Positions 15,799-24,532 are shown, numbered from the stretch's first letter. The stretch: 64,000 bases of DNA from Pontibacter diazotrophicus (GCF_003367245.1 NZ_QRGR01000001.1:248001-312000); one strand, 5' to 3'. Translations and numbers: made by a program. Notes: generated by a model from the letters alone, not told the origin.

Positions 15799-18408
15799 TT
15801 ACTCTTTGTCTTTTGTTTTATCTGAGTCAGAAGACTTGTTAGGCTCTGTTGGCTCAGTTTCCTCTTCCCCGTCATTAGCCATTTTGGCTTTTTTGCCGGT
15901 GCTCTTCTTTGAAACGAAGGTCAGCTTCTCTTCGCCTTCCTTGTGGTCTACCATGATAACATCGCCCTGGTTTACCTCAGCCTTCAGAATCTCTTCTGCA
16001 ATCGGATCTTCGATGTACTTCTGAATAGCGCGGTTCAATGGGCGGGCACCATACTTCGGATCATACCCTTTCTCGGCCACAAAGTCTTTTGCCTCCTGAG
16101 TCAGTTCAATGGTATACCCTAAGGCTTCCACACGGGTGAACAATTTGCTAAGCGACAGCTCAATGATTTTGTGCATATCCTGGCGGTTAAGCGAGTTAAA
16201 CACAATTACATCGTCCAGGCGGTTCAGGAACTCCGGAGAGAACGTTTTCTTCAATGCGCTGGCAATAGTGCTTTGCATGATGTCGTCCACGTTCTCCTGC
16301 TTGCTCTTGGACATGAAACCGATACCGGCACCAAAGTCCTGTAAGTCGCGGGCACCGATGTTCGATGTCATGATGATGATCGTGTTACGGAAGTCAACCT
16401 TACGGCCCAGTCCGTCTGTCAGAATACCATCGTCCAGTACCTGTAACAGCAGGTTGTACACATCCGGGTGCGCTTTCTCAATCTCATCCAGCAATACCAC
16501 AGAGTATGGCTTGCGGCGGATTTTCTCCGTCAGCTGACCACCTTCTTCGTAGCCCACATATCCCGGAGGTGCTCCCACTAAGCGAGATACACTGAATTTC
16601 TCCATGTACTCACTCATGTCGATACGCACCAGCGAATCTTCTTTATCGAACAGGTAAGTAGCCAGCACTTTGGCAAGTTCTGTTTTACCAACACCTGTCG
16701 GACCTAAGAATACAAAGGAACCGATTGGCTTCTTCGGATCTTTCAGACCCACACGCGTACGCTGGATGGCTTTCACCAACTGGCCAATCGCTTTGTCCTG
16801 GCCAATCACTTTGCCTTTCAGCTCTTCGCCCATGTTCAGAAGCTTGATGCCTTCTTTCTGCGCGATACGCTTCACAGGAATGCCTGTCATCATGGCAATA
16901 ACTTCTGCCACATTTTCCTCTTTTACTGTGTAGCGTCTTTTCTTAGTCTCTTCTTCCCAGCTTTTCTTTGCAGACTCCAGCTGGTCGATGAGCTTCTTCT
17001 CTTTATCACGTAGTTGGGCAGCCTCTTCATACTTCTGGCTCTTCACCACGCGGTTTTTCTCTACCTTGATGTTCTCAATCTGCTCTTCAAGCTTCAGGAT
17101 ATCATCCGGCACAATAATGTTGTTGATGTGCACGCGCGCACCAGCCTCATCCAGAATATCGATGGCCTTGTCCGGAAGGAAGCGGTCGCTCATATAGCGG
17201 TCACTCAGCTTCACACAAGCCTCAATTGCCTTATCTGTATAGTTAACGTGGTGGTGATCCTGGTACTTGTCCTTGATGTTGTTCAGGATCTCGATGGTTT
17301 CCTCTGGTGTGGTAGGGTCTACCATCACAATCTGGAAACGACGGGCCAAAGCGCCATCTTTCTCGATGTACTGGCGGTACTCATCCAGGGTAGTAGCACC
17401 GATGCATTGAATCTCGCCACGTGCAAGTGCAGGCTTGAACATGTTGGAGGCATCCAGCGAACCAGACGCACCACCGGCACCCACAATTGTATGCAGCTCA
17501 TCAATGAACAGGATAACGTCCGGAGACTTCTCCAACTCGTTCATTACCGCCTTCATACGCTCCTCAAACTGGCCACGGTATTTTGTGCCGGCAACAAGTG
17601 AGGCAAGGTCCAAAGTAACCACACGCTTGTTAAACAGCACGCGGCTTACCTTTTTCTGGATGATTCGCAGGGCCAGGCCTTCTGCAATAGCAGTTTTACC
17701 AACACCAGGCTCACCAATCAGGATCGGGTTATTTTTCTTGCGGCGGCTCAGTACCTGTGCCACGCGCTCAATTTCTTTTTCACGACCAACTATCGGGTCC
17801 AGCTTGTCATCCTCTGCCAGCTTAGTAAGGTCACGGCCAAAGTTGTCGAGCACAGGTGTGCGCGATTTTTCGCCGGCTTTCTTGCTTGTGCTGCCTGAGC
17901 GTGAAGACGAGCTGCCAAATAACTTGTCAGAATCATCAGAATCGTCAGTGTCTGACGACGCAAGCGGATTATTGCTATGATAATCCAGGGAATCTCTTAT
18001 CGCTTCGTAGTTCACGTTGAATTTCGCTAAAATTTGAGAAGATATATTGTCTTCATCCCGAAGGATGGATAATAAGAGGTGCTCTGTGCCAATAATATCA
18101 CTCTTGAAGATCTTCGCCTCCAGGTAAGTAATTTTAAGCACCTTCTCGGTCTGCTTTGTGAGCGGGATACTGCCGGTAATGTTGCTGCTCTGGGTTGCTG
18201 TATTTCGTGTAGCCTGCTCTAAAGCGTACTTTAATTCATCTATCGAAACGCCAAGCTTCTTAAGCAGGGCAATGGCAGTGCCTTCTCCTTCCCGAATCAT
18301 GCCCAATACCAGGTGTTCAGTCCCGATATAGTCATGACCGAGCCGAATCGCTTCCTCACGGCTGAGCGAGATGACCTCTTTTACTCGGTTTGAGAATTTT
18401 GCTTCCAT
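15799..18408 (-). CDS. clpC: ATP-dependent Clp protease ATP-binding subunit ClpC
   Basis: 869 aa Hsp100 unfoldase, a hexamer that feeds substrates into ClpP. Domains: two Clp-N repeats (1-145), a Ser-rich acidic linker (150-180), AAA1 (~200-440; Walker A 231-240 GEPGVGKTA, Walker B ILFIDE), a UVR motif within the middle domain (~446-480), AAA2 (~530-740; Walker A 569-577, Walker B VVLLDEIE) and the C-terminal domain. The IGF tripeptide in GAGIGFMSK is the ClpP-docking loop, so it should work with ClpP. The acidic Glu/Asp/Lys tail is longer than usual. No McsA/McsB or CtsR genes adjoin. Confidence 0.96.
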   Translation of the reverse strand: MEAKFSNRVKEVISLSREEAIRLGHDYIGTEHLVLGMIREGEGTAIALLKKLGVSIDELKYALEQATRNTATQSSNITGSIPLTKQTEKVLKITYLEAKIFKSDIIGTEHLLLSILRDEDNISSQILAKFNVNYEAIRDSLDYHSNNPLASSDTDDSDDSDKLFGSSSSRSGSTSKKAGEKSRTPVLDNFGRDLTKLAEDDKLDPIVGREKEIERVAQVLSRRKKNNPILIGEPGVGKTAIAEGLALRIIQKKVSRVLFNKRVVTLDLASLVAGTKYRGQFEERMKAVMNELEKSPDVILFIDELHTIVGAGGASGSLDASNMFKPALARGEIQCIGATTLDEYRQYIEKDGALARRFQIVMVDPTTPEETIEILNNIKDKYQDHHHVNYTDKAIEACVKLSDRYMSDRFLPDKAIDILDEAGARVHINNIIVPDDILKLEEQIENIKVEKNRVVKSQKYEEAAQLRDKEKKLIDQLESAKKSWEEETKKRRYTVKEENVAEVIAMMTGIPVKRIAQKEGIKLLNMGEELKGKVIGQDKAIGQLVKAIQRTRVGLKDPKKPIGSFVFLGPTGVGKTELAKVLATYLFDKEDSLVRIDMSEYMEKFSVSRLVGAPPGYVGYEEGGQLTEKIRRKPYSVVLLDEIEKAHPDVYNLLLQVLDDGILTDGLGRKVDFRNTIIIMTSNIGARDLQDFGAGIGFMSKSKQENVDDIMQSTIASALKKTFSPEFLNRLDDVIVFNSLNRQDMHKIIELSLSKLFTRVEALGYTIELTQEAKDFVAEKGYDPKYGARPLNRAIQKYIEDPIAEEILKAEVNQGDVIMVDHKEGEEKLTFVSKKSTGKKAKMANDGEEETEPTEPNKSSDSDKTKDKE

Positions 18409-18528
18409 GTATACTATACTCCGTGTAATCTTTAAAATCTGAATAATTGTAACTGATTGAGGCTAACAGGGAAAGCCTACTATTTCAAACAAGCCGTGCA
18501 ATGCAAATGTTCAGTTTGTTGGCCCCTT

Positions 18529-19134
18529 TTACTGTAGGTAAGTAAGAGACGTGGGCCCCTGTGTAAACAACAAGTCAATTATACTAAGCTCTGATGCAAA
18601 TTGTTTGCCAAATACTTGTGTATAGGGTTTTACGTGCAAATTGTCAGGATAGATTTTAGGATGTAGCCTATTTCTTAAATCCAATACGTTATTAGCGTGT
18701 TCCGCTTGGTAAGACTCCGTAAAAATTAGTGACTTGTTCAGTTTTAGTAATTTAAGATAAAGGCGCAACAAATCCACATTAAGCTGAAATAAATATTTTG
18801 GCTGCCGCTCATATACCTCTTTTAGATAATCGCTGTAGAATTCAAAATAAGGTGCCCGGCCATACGCCGCCTGTATGGTACGCCAATGCACGTTGTACCA
18901 TTTCTGGCTGTAGTCTATCTCAATGTCTGTTATCAGGGTTTTATCTTTGCTATTGCCCCGTAGCACAGGTATGCTCAGCGGCTGTACCCCTTGCGCCGTG
19001 AGCACATGGCAGCGGTTACGGTAACTTTGTTTTATATAATTTTCATGCCGCTCCACCATCAGGCTTTCTGCGCGAATGGCGTGCCAGAAATAGGACAACG
19101 GTGGGTTGTATTGTGCTTCAGTAAGGAGGACCAA
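18529..19134 (-). CDS. WbqC-like family protein
   Basis: 201 aa. The WbqC family is named after an O-antigen locus gene and is found widely in Bacteroidota with unknown enzymology. Motifs: EAQYNPPLSYFWHAI at the N-terminus, NRCHVLTAQGVQPLSIPV, a WRTIQAAYGRAPYFEFY segment and RLHPKIY. No signal peptide. It starts 394 bases from the divergent acyltransferase gene but shares no obvious operon. Function unknown. Confidence 0.8.
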   Translation of the reverse strand: MVLLTEAQYNPPLSYFWHAIRAESLMVERHENYIKQSYRNRCHVLTAQGVQPLSIPVLRGNSKDKTLITDIEIDYSQKWYNVHWRTIQAAYGRAPYFEFYSDYLKEVYERQPKYLFQLNVDLLRLYLKLLKLNKSLIFTESYQAEHANNVLDLRNRLHPKIYPDNLHVKPYTQVFGKQFASELSIIDLLFTQGPTSLTYLQ

Positions 19135-19136
19135 TT

Positions 19137-19262
19137 TGAGTTAGAAAGTTTGGGAGTTAGAAAGTTAAAGAGTTAGGCTTTTGCTGCTGAGGTACCTACA
19201 TAAACTGTTGTTCTTTTTGCTCATATCATGATACATGAATCGTGATACCTGATACGTAAGCC
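19137..19262 (+). repeat. low-complexity intergenic repeats
   Basis: Two repeat types lie side by side in the divergent spacer: 19137-19175 has GAGTTAGAAAGTTTGGGAG-type units, related to the arms at 20280-20437, and 19222-19262 has degenerate ATGATACATGAATCGTGATACC units. No gene. Both look like decayed short tandem repeats. Confidence 0.6.
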
Positions 19263-19361
19263 GTGCTACCTAAAGTGTGTTTGCTTTGCTGCTAAAGTAG
19301 CACTAAAAATGTAATTTCATAATCAGGAAGCAGGTTGTACCTTTATGGCGGCTTACTGGTT

Positions 19362-20270
19362 ATGAATAAAAAAATTAACATACCCCCGCAGTATTATCCG
19401 CTCTGGGTTTTGCTGAAGGGCCTGTCTTTGCTGCCCTTGTCTGTGCTGTACGTGCTGGCTGATTTTTTGTATTTCGTGGTATACTACCTTATCGGCTACC
19501 GTAAAAAGGTGGTACTTCAAAACCTGCGCAGTGCCTTTCCGGAGAAAGGCGAGCAAGAGATACAGCAGATTGCGAAGGACTTTTACAGGCAGTTTGCGGA
19601 TGTGGTGGTGGAGATTCTGAAACTAAGGTCGATGCGTGCGGAGGAGATGAGGCGGCGGATAACCTTCACAAACCAGCAGTTACTGGATGACTTTGTAAAG
19701 CAGGGAACACCCGTCATCACAATGGGATCTCACGCGGCTAACTGGGAGTGGGTGCTTCCGGCAGGCGCGGTGCAATTTAGTTTCCCTACCAACGGCATCT
19801 ACAAGTCGCTGAATAACCCTTTTTTTGAAGCGTATATGTTGCATACGCGTAGCCAGATGGGTGCTCGCCTGGTAGAGATGAAAGAGACCAGCCGCGATTT
19901 TGTCAGGAACAGGAAGGTACCCCGTGTCGTTGCCATGCTGTCGGACCAGACACCTATGATAAACGAGATCCAGTATTGGACGACTTTCCTGCACCAGGAC
20001 ACTCCTTTTTATGTGGGCGCAGAAAAACTCTCCAACATGTTCAGTTACCCCGTGCTTTACCTGGATGTGCAACGAACCAGCCGCGGCCACTATACCCTTA
20101 CTTTTGAAACCATAACGGATGGTACGCAGGCAAAACCAGCTGCGGAAGATCAATACCCAATAACTGAACTATTCGCAAAAAAGCTGGAAGCCACCATCCG
20201 CCGCAGCCCCGCCGACTACCTCTGGACCCACAAGCGTTGGAAACATAAGCGCCCGGAGGGCGCGAGGTAG
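19362..20270 (+). CDS. lysophospholipid acyltransferase, LpxL/LpxM (HtrB) family
   Basis: 302 aa from the ATG at 19362; nine residues upstream of it (ATG 19335) look unlike the family. One N-terminal membrane segment (~18-42) precedes the catalytic domain. The acyltransferase HX4-5E motif appears as GSHAANWEW. Further along come NGIYKSLNNPFFEAYM and MLSDQTP, then the C-terminal WTHKRWKHKRP typical of the family. It should add a late acyl chain to lipid A or a related lipid at the inner membrane. The intergenic hairpin at 20359-20403 terminates it. Confidence 0.88.
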   Translation: MNKKINIPPQYYPLWVLLKGLSLLPLSVLYVLADFLYFVVYYLIGYRKKVVLQNLRSAFPEKGEQEIQQIAKDFYRQFADVVVEILKLRSMRAEEMRRRITFTNQQLLDDFVKQGTPVITMGSHAANWEWVLPAGAVQFSFPTNGIYKSLNNPFFEAYMLHTRSQMGARLVEMKETSRDFVRNRKVPRVVAMLSDQTPMINEIQYWTTFLHQDTPFYVGAEKLSNMFSYPVLYLDVQRTSRGHYTLTFETITDGTQAKPAAEDQYPITELFAKKLEATIRRSPADYLWTHKRWKHKRPEGAR

Positions 20271-20279
20271 AGAGTTAGA

Positions 20280-20437
20280 GAGTTTGGGAGGTAGAGAGTT
20301 TGAGAGGTAGAAAGTTAAAAGGTTAAAGAGTTAGAAAGTGACGGTGCTGAATCGATGCGTTATTGCTATCGGCAGGATGCTATGTTCTGCCGATAGCAAT
20401 AACTCTCTAACTCCTAAACTCTCTACCTCCCAAACTC
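20280..20437. repeat. long-range inverted repeat around a terminator
   Basis: A 22-base perfect inverted repeat (20280-20301 / 20416-20437) of the low-complexity G/A-rich type GAGTTTGGGAGGTAGAGAG surrounds a gene junction. The right arm ends 2 bases into the stop codon of the Sua5-type gene. Left-side copies continue with diverged units to 20338. Similar arms flank 22455-22627 with another sequence. Confidence 0.7.
20359..20403. terminator. bidirectional terminator between convergent genes
   Basis: 17-bp perfect stem (20359-20375 / 20387-20403) with an 11-base loop, inside the inverted repeat described at 20280-20437. It lies between convergent genes ending at 20270 (+) and 20436 (-). Confidence 0.8.
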
Positions 20438-21059
20438 ATAAAAACTGTTCTATATCGCCTGCTCCTTCTCTCAGAACTTCGAAGTTATTAGTAACGTCCA
20501 CTACGGTAGAGGCCATGTTTTTGCCAGGGCCACCATCTATTACGGCATCTACTAAATTCTTATATTTCTCATAAATAAGCTCCGGATCAGTACTGTACTC
20601 GAGTACTTCATCGTCATCCCGGATAGAGGTGGAGAGAACGGGATTGCCTAGTTCCCTTACTAGCTGCAGCGCTATCTTATTGTCGGGCACCCGAATACCA
20701 ACCGTCTTCTTTGTGCCTGCATACTTTGGAACACGGCTGCTGGCATCTAACACAAACGTGAACGGCCCCGGTAAGGCTTTCTTCATTACCTTGTAGGTAG
20801 GCGTATCAATTTTGGCATAATCTGAAATATGTGTGAGGTCGGAGCAAATGAAGGAAAGATTTGCTTTATCCGGTTTTATGCCCTTTATCAGGCAGACACG
20901 CTCCACAGCACGGGCATTGTGTATGTCGCAGCCCAGGCCATAGATGGTATCCGTAGGATAAATGATAACCCCGCCGTTCCGAAGTATCTCAACAGCTTCT
21001 AAAACCTTGCGCTGCTGGGGCGTTTCGGGGTGTATCTGTAGGAAAGATGCGTTGCTCAT
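20436..21059 (-). CDS. L-threonylcarbamoyladenylate synthase (Sua5/YciO/YrdC family)
   Basis: 207 aa, cytoplasmic. The YrdC-like domain fills residues ~15-200: GGVIIYPTDTIYGLGCD, RVCLIKGIKPDKANLSFIC, KKALPGPFTFVLDAS, TVGIRVPDNKIALQLV and PVLSTSIRD. It makes the TC-AMP intermediate of t6A tRNA modification or is the YciO variant; the KGIKPDKANLSF segment, lacking the usual KGR.P..PL, fits YciO-type members. No Sua5 C-terminal domain. Expected single-gene transcription; the terminator is shared with the convergent acyltransferase. Confidence 0.88.
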   Translation of the reverse strand: MSNASFLQIHPETPQQRKVLEAVEILRNGGVIIYPTDTIYGLGCDIHNARAVERVCLIKGIKPDKANLSFICSDLTHISDYAKIDTPTYKVMKKALPGPFTFVLDASSRVPKYAGTKKTVGIRVPDNKIALQLVRELGNPVLSTSIRDDDEVLEYSTDPELIYEKYKNLVDAVIDGGPGKNMASTVVDVTNNFEVLREGAGDIEQFL

Positions 21060-21338
21060 AGTATGGTTGGTGAATTGTAGATGGATATTTCCTGTTGAGA
21101 AGTTTAACAGGTCTACTTAACATACTTATTTATTCCTGTCAGCGTTTCATGGTTTGCTGCTGAGGCGCCTGCAGATGGGTGGTAAGGAGCAACAGCCGGC
21201 ATGGCACATCACTTACTAAATCATTAGCCTAAAATTATCAGGTTAAGCAAGATTAGTAGTAATTTTGCCTTTGAATATGAACAGATGCGGAACCTTAACT
21301 TCTGTTTTAGGCCTTTTACCATAATTATAGGCCAGTAA

Positions 21339-21374
21339 ATGAATAAAACAATAGCAAGAAGAGACAAGAAGTGA
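21339..21374 (+). other. 11-codon upstream ORF, imperfect copy of the mltG start
   Basis: The 32 bases at 21339-21370 are an imperfect tandem copy of 21371-21402. Copy 1 opens with ATG and reads MNKTIARRDKK then TGA; copy 2 opens with GTG and reads MNKPIARRKKK onward into mltG. The TGA (21372-21374) overlaps the GTG start (21371-21373), so ribosomes leaving the short ORF could restart on mltG. Confidence 0.6.
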
Positions 21375-22435
21375 ATAAACCAATAGCAAGAAGAAAGAAA
21401 AAACAGAAGAGCATGCTGGTGCCCGGCCTGATTGTGCTGATCCTGTTCCTGTTCGTGAGCTTCTCATATTACGCTTACCAGATTGTGTACACCGCAAACG
21501 TAGACACGAAGAACCGGGAGGCCTATGTCCTCATCCCAACCGGAGCCACTTACGAGGAGGCAATGGACTCAATAGAGGCTACCGGCGTCATTATTGATAA
21601 GCTGTCGCTGCGCTTCATGTCGAAGCTCATGGATTATGATGAGCTGGTGAAGCCAGGCCGTTACGAGCTCGAGCATGGCTGGAGCAACCGCCAGTTGATT
21701 GGCGTTTTGCGCCTCGGTCAGCAGACACCGCTCAACCTGACTTTTGCCAACATCCGGCTGCGTAACCAGCTTGCTGAAAAGCTGGCCGCTAACGTGGAGG
21801 CAAGCGAGGAGGAGGTAGACAGCCTGCTGAACGATGAGGCATATCTTGCCTCGCTTGGCTTCGACACCACGAACATCGTCAGTATGTTTATTCCGAACAC
21901 TTACGAAGTATACTGGACCACCACAGCGCCCGCACTACTGGAGCGCATGAAAACAGAGTACGAAAAGTTCTGGACACCGGAGCGCAAGGCAAAAGCAGAA
22001 AAGCTGGGGCTGTCGCAGCAGGAGGTGTCTACATTGGCCTCTATCGTACAGGCTGAAACACTGAAGAGCGATGAAAAGCCACGAGTGGCGGGTGTTTACC
22101 TGAACCGCCTGGACAAGGGAATGCTGCTGCAAGCTGACCCAACCGTGGTGTTTGCCGTGCGTGACTTCACCATCCGCCGCGTGTTGAACGTGCACCTGGC
22201 CCACGACTCGCCCTACAACACCTATAAATACAAAGGTTTGCCGCCGGGGCCTATCAACGTGCCGAACATCTCCAGCATAGATGCAGTACTCAACCCGGAA
22301 CAGCATGATTACCTTTATTTCTGTGCAAAGGAGGATTTCTCCGGATACCACGCCTTCGCCACTACAGTGGCTGAGCATCAGGCCAATGCACGCCGTTTTC
22401 ACCGCGCCCTGAACGAGCGCAATATCCTGAAGTAA
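21371..22435 (+). CDS. mltG: endolytic murein transglycosylase MltG
   Basis: 354 aa, GTG start. MltG cleaves glycan strands as they emerge and ends peptidoglycan elongation. Lys/Arg-rich cytoplasmic N-terminus, one membrane helix (~16-38), then the periplasmic YceG-like domain with the LysM-like part YVLIPTGATYEEAM and the catalytic region STLASIVQAET (catalytic Glu in QAET) and VAGVYLNRLDKGMLLQADPTV, ending near HDSPYNTYKYKGLPPGPI. Length is normal (~340-355). A possible Bacteroidota -7 box (TAATTTTG, 21260-21267) lies ~100 bases upstream but has no clear -33. Confidence 0.93.
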   Translation: MNKPIARRKKKQKSMLVPGLIVLILFLFVSFSYYAYQIVYTANVDTKNREAYVLIPTGATYEEAMDSIEATGVIIDKLSLRFMSKLMDYDELVKPGRYELEHGWSNRQLIGVLRLGQQTPLNLTFANIRLRNQLAEKLAANVEASEEEVDSLLNDEAYLASLGFDTTNIVSMFIPNTYEVYWTTTAPALLERMKTEYEKFWTPERKAKAEKLGLSQQEVSTLASIVQAETLKSDEKPRVAGVYLNRLDKGMLLQADPTVVFAVRDFTIRRVLNVHLAHDSPYNTYKYKGLPPGPINVPNISSIDAVLNPEQHDYLYFCAKEDFSGYHAFATTVAEHQANARRFHRALNERNILK

Positions 22436-22454
22436 TTTTTTGACTTAATGGTTT

Positions 22455-22627
22455 AAATTGTTGAATAGTTAAATTGCTATACGTGTAGTACTTCTTTTGA
22501 TTTTGGTTTGGTTGCACTATACCGGGAAGATAAACGCCAACATGAAGCAGGTATACATCAAATAATTTATCTCAACTATTCAGGAATTGTAATTCAGCAG
22601 TCCAACAATTTAACCATTCAACAATTT
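22455..22627. repeat. inverted low-complexity repeat pair
   Basis: 22-base arms (22455-22476 and 22606-22627) of the type AAATTGTTGAATRGTTAAATTG differ at one position and enclose ~129 bases between mltG and the thioesterase gene. The design parallels 20280-20437, with a different sequence. No gene inside. Confidence 0.65.
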
Positions 22628-22634
22628 AAAAAGA

Positions 22635-23048
22635 ATGTTTGAATCAGAAGTGCAGATACGGGTGCGATATGCCGAAACCGACCAAATGGGCTATGTCTAC
22701 TATGGTAACTATGCCGCCTATTATGAGGTGGCGCGTACGGAGGTTTTCAGAAGGCTGGGCATTGAGTACAAGGAGATGGAAGCGACCGGCACGATGATGC
22801 CGGTGCTGGAGTTGAAGTGTAAGTACATTCGCCCGGCTAAGTATGATGATATGCTCACTATTAAGCTTCTGTTGAAGAATAAGCCCTCCGGGTCGCGTAT
22901 ACTTTTTGAGTATGAAGTGTATAATGAGGAGGGAGCCATGTTGAATGTGGGTGAAACCACTATGGTTTTCGTAGACATGAAAACTGGCAGGCCCACAGCG
23001 GTGCCTGACCTAATACACCAGAAAATGGACGTTTACTTTAGTGAATGA
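22635..23048 (+). CDS. YbgC-like acyl-CoA thioesterase (4HBT hotdog)
   Basis: 137 aa. A hotdog-fold thioesterase that frees CoA from short acyl-CoAs; YbgC homologues link to the Tol-Pal system and lipid turnover in other bacteria. N-terminal motif RYAETDQMGYVYYGNYAAYYE with catalytic Asp16, then the ..YIRPAKYDD strand and GETTMVFVD. It overlaps the downstream YihY gene by ATGA, so the two are translationally coupled. Confidence 0.9.
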   Translation: MFESEVQIRVRYAETDQMGYVYYGNYAAYYEVARTEVFRRLGIEYKEMEATGTMMPVLELKCKYIRPAKYDDMLTIKLLLKNKPSGSRILFEYEVYNEEGAMLNVGETTMVFVDMKTGRPTAVPDLIHQKMDVYFSE

Positions 23049-24013
23049 GGTTAAACCAGCAATATCTGAAGCGCCGCAGGGCGTACCGCAAGTTTATCGT
23101 TTTCCTGAAGCGCTGGCGTTTTAACAACGGCCGCTCTTCGGTGTATGACGTGGCAGACGTGCTCTTGGGAGAGCTTCGCCTGGATTCTATTACGAAGCGG
23201 GCGTCGTACATGGCGTTCAACTTTACGCTGGCCATCTTCCCGAGCATTATCTTCCTTTTCACGCTCATCCCTTATATCCCCAGCGTGCTGTCGCTAGACC
23301 TGAGCGAGAGCATCCTCAACTTTATTGGAGATTTAATGCCGGAGGAGATGTATGCCGTTGCCTACACCACCATCGAGGATATTGTTAACAAGCCACGCGG
23401 TGGCCTGCTCTCTTTTGGTTTCCTGTTTGCGCTGATACTCTCTACCAATGGCATCATGTCTTTGATGGACGCCTTCGATAAGAAGTACCATACTTTTTAT
23501 AAGCGCAGGTATATGAAGAAGCGGCTGATTGCTACAGCGCTGACAGTGGTGCTGGCTTTAATTCTTTTTCTGGCGGTAGCTACTATTTTCTTTGGACAAT
23601 GGATACTGGATGTGCTGGTTTTCTATGAGGTGGTGACAGAAAGCTACACCTATACGTTGCTGGTGATACTCAAGTACATTGCCATCGTGCTGCTTTTCCT
23701 GCTGGCAACCTCGCTTATTTACTATTTTGTGCCTGCTATTGAAGATAAGTGGCCTTTCTTCTCTGCTGGTGCGGTAGTGGCCACAGGGCTAATTTTCCTG
23801 GTCTCGATGATCTTCTCCTTTTACATCAGCGCCTTCGACAGCTACAATAAATTCTACGGCTCAATCGGGGCCCTTATCGGTTTGATGATCTGGCTCGATT
23901 TCGTGTCTATGATTCTCATACTTGGCTTTGAGATAAACGTGAGCATTGATACTGTTACAAAGCGCCTCGTCCGGAAAAGAACTACCTCCGTGGGCCATAC
24001 AGCTAAAGCCTGA
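23045..24013 (+). CDS. YihY/BrkB-family inner-membrane protein
   Basis: 322 aa. Six hydrophobic helices: ~55-85, 120-145, 160-190, 200-225, 235-265 and 270-300, with the family motifs RASYMAFNFTLAIFPSIIF, FGFLFALILSTNGIM and FYISAFDSYNKFYGSIGALIGLMIWLD. Formerly called RNase BN; now regarded as membrane proteins of unknown function. Coupled by ATGA to the thioesterase gene. Confidence 0.88.
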   Translation: MRLNQQYLKRRRAYRKFIVFLKRWRFNNGRSSVYDVADVLLGELRLDSITKRASYMAFNFTLAIFPSIIFLFTLIPYIPSVLSLDLSESILNFIGDLMPEEMYAVAYTTIEDIVNKPRGGLLSFGFLFALILSTNGIMSLMDAFDKKYHTFYKRRYMKKRLIATALTVVLALILFLAVATIFFGQWILDVLVFYEVVTESYTYTLLVILKYIAIVLLFLLATSLIYYFVPAIEDKWPFFSAGAVVATGLIFLVSMIFSFYISAFDSYNKFYGSIGALIGLMIWLDFVSMILILGFEINVSIDTVTKRLVRKRTTSVGHTAKA

Positions 24014-24150
24014 TTTAGCCATAGCTATCTTAGTCTTCTATTGTTGCAGCAGATGTGATATTTTGCCCCAAAGAGGCATGTGTTCCAGCTTTACAGTCAG
24101 GAGCTTACATTTTAAGTGCTGGAACTGCTGAAAAATTTCATCGTATAGTT

Positions 24151-24180
24151 TTGAAAATTCAGTGCAAGCCCCTACTTTTG
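24151..24180 (+). promoter_or_regulatory. Bacteroidota sigma-A type promoter of tRNA-Ser
   Basis: TTG (24151-24153), exactly 19 bases, then TACTTTTG (24173-24180), the known Bacteroidota -33/-7 consensus TTG-N19-TAnnTTTG. The expected transcription start falls ~8-10 bases before the tRNA. Confidence 0.8.
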
Positions 24181-24195
24181 TACACGAATTAAGAA

Positions 24196-24280
24196 AGAGA
24201 GTTGGCGGAGTGGTCGAACGCGGCGGTCTTGAAAACCGTTGACTGTAACAGGTCCGGGGGTTCGAATCCCTCACTCTCTG
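24196..24280 (+). tRNA. tRNA-Ser(TGA)
   Basis: Class II tRNA with long variable arm. Acceptor stem agagagt (24196-24202) pairs with actctct (24273-24279), discriminator G24280, anticodon TGA within the loop cttgaaa, and T-arm GGTTCGAATCC. CCA is not encoded (CCG follows). Its 3' end adjoins an integrase gene, so it is a candidate attachment site. Confidence 0.95.
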
Positions 24281-24303
24281 CCGGTAGCGATACCAAAAAG
24301 AGC

Positions 24304-24338
24304 AAAAAGCCCGTAAATCAACGATTTACGGGCTTTTT
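24304..24338 (+). terminator. terminator downstream of tRNA-Ser
   Basis: 16-bp perfect stem (24304-24319 / 24323-24338) with a 3-base loop (aac) whose 3' arm ends in TTTTT. Confidence 0.9.
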
Positions 24339-24390
24339 CGTTTCCGCACCCTAGCTAAATCATTCAGTTTTTCTCCATCCTTAGGGGTAC

Positions 24391-24482
24391 AATTCGGGTA
24401 CCCAAAGCCAGCTATGTCTCGGGTACCCGAATTTGCTGCAACTAATTGTTTTTCAATAAGATGTACAGGGTTTGTACATCTT
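24391..24482 (+). repeat. two inverted repeats upstream of the integrase gene
   Basis: A 13-base inverted repeat aattcgggtaccc (24391-24403 / 24421-24433), with a third GGGTAC-like word at 24385-24390, and a separate 10-base inverted repeat aagatgtaca/tgtacatctt (24458-24467 / 24473-24482) with a 5-base spacer. They lie between the tRNA terminator and the integrase start, where recombinase core or arm-type sites or an operator could be. Confidence 0.6.
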
Positions 24483-24532
24483 GTGGAGCCAGCAAATGAA
24501 TGTTAACTTAAACAGTAAAAGGAGGAAACGAA

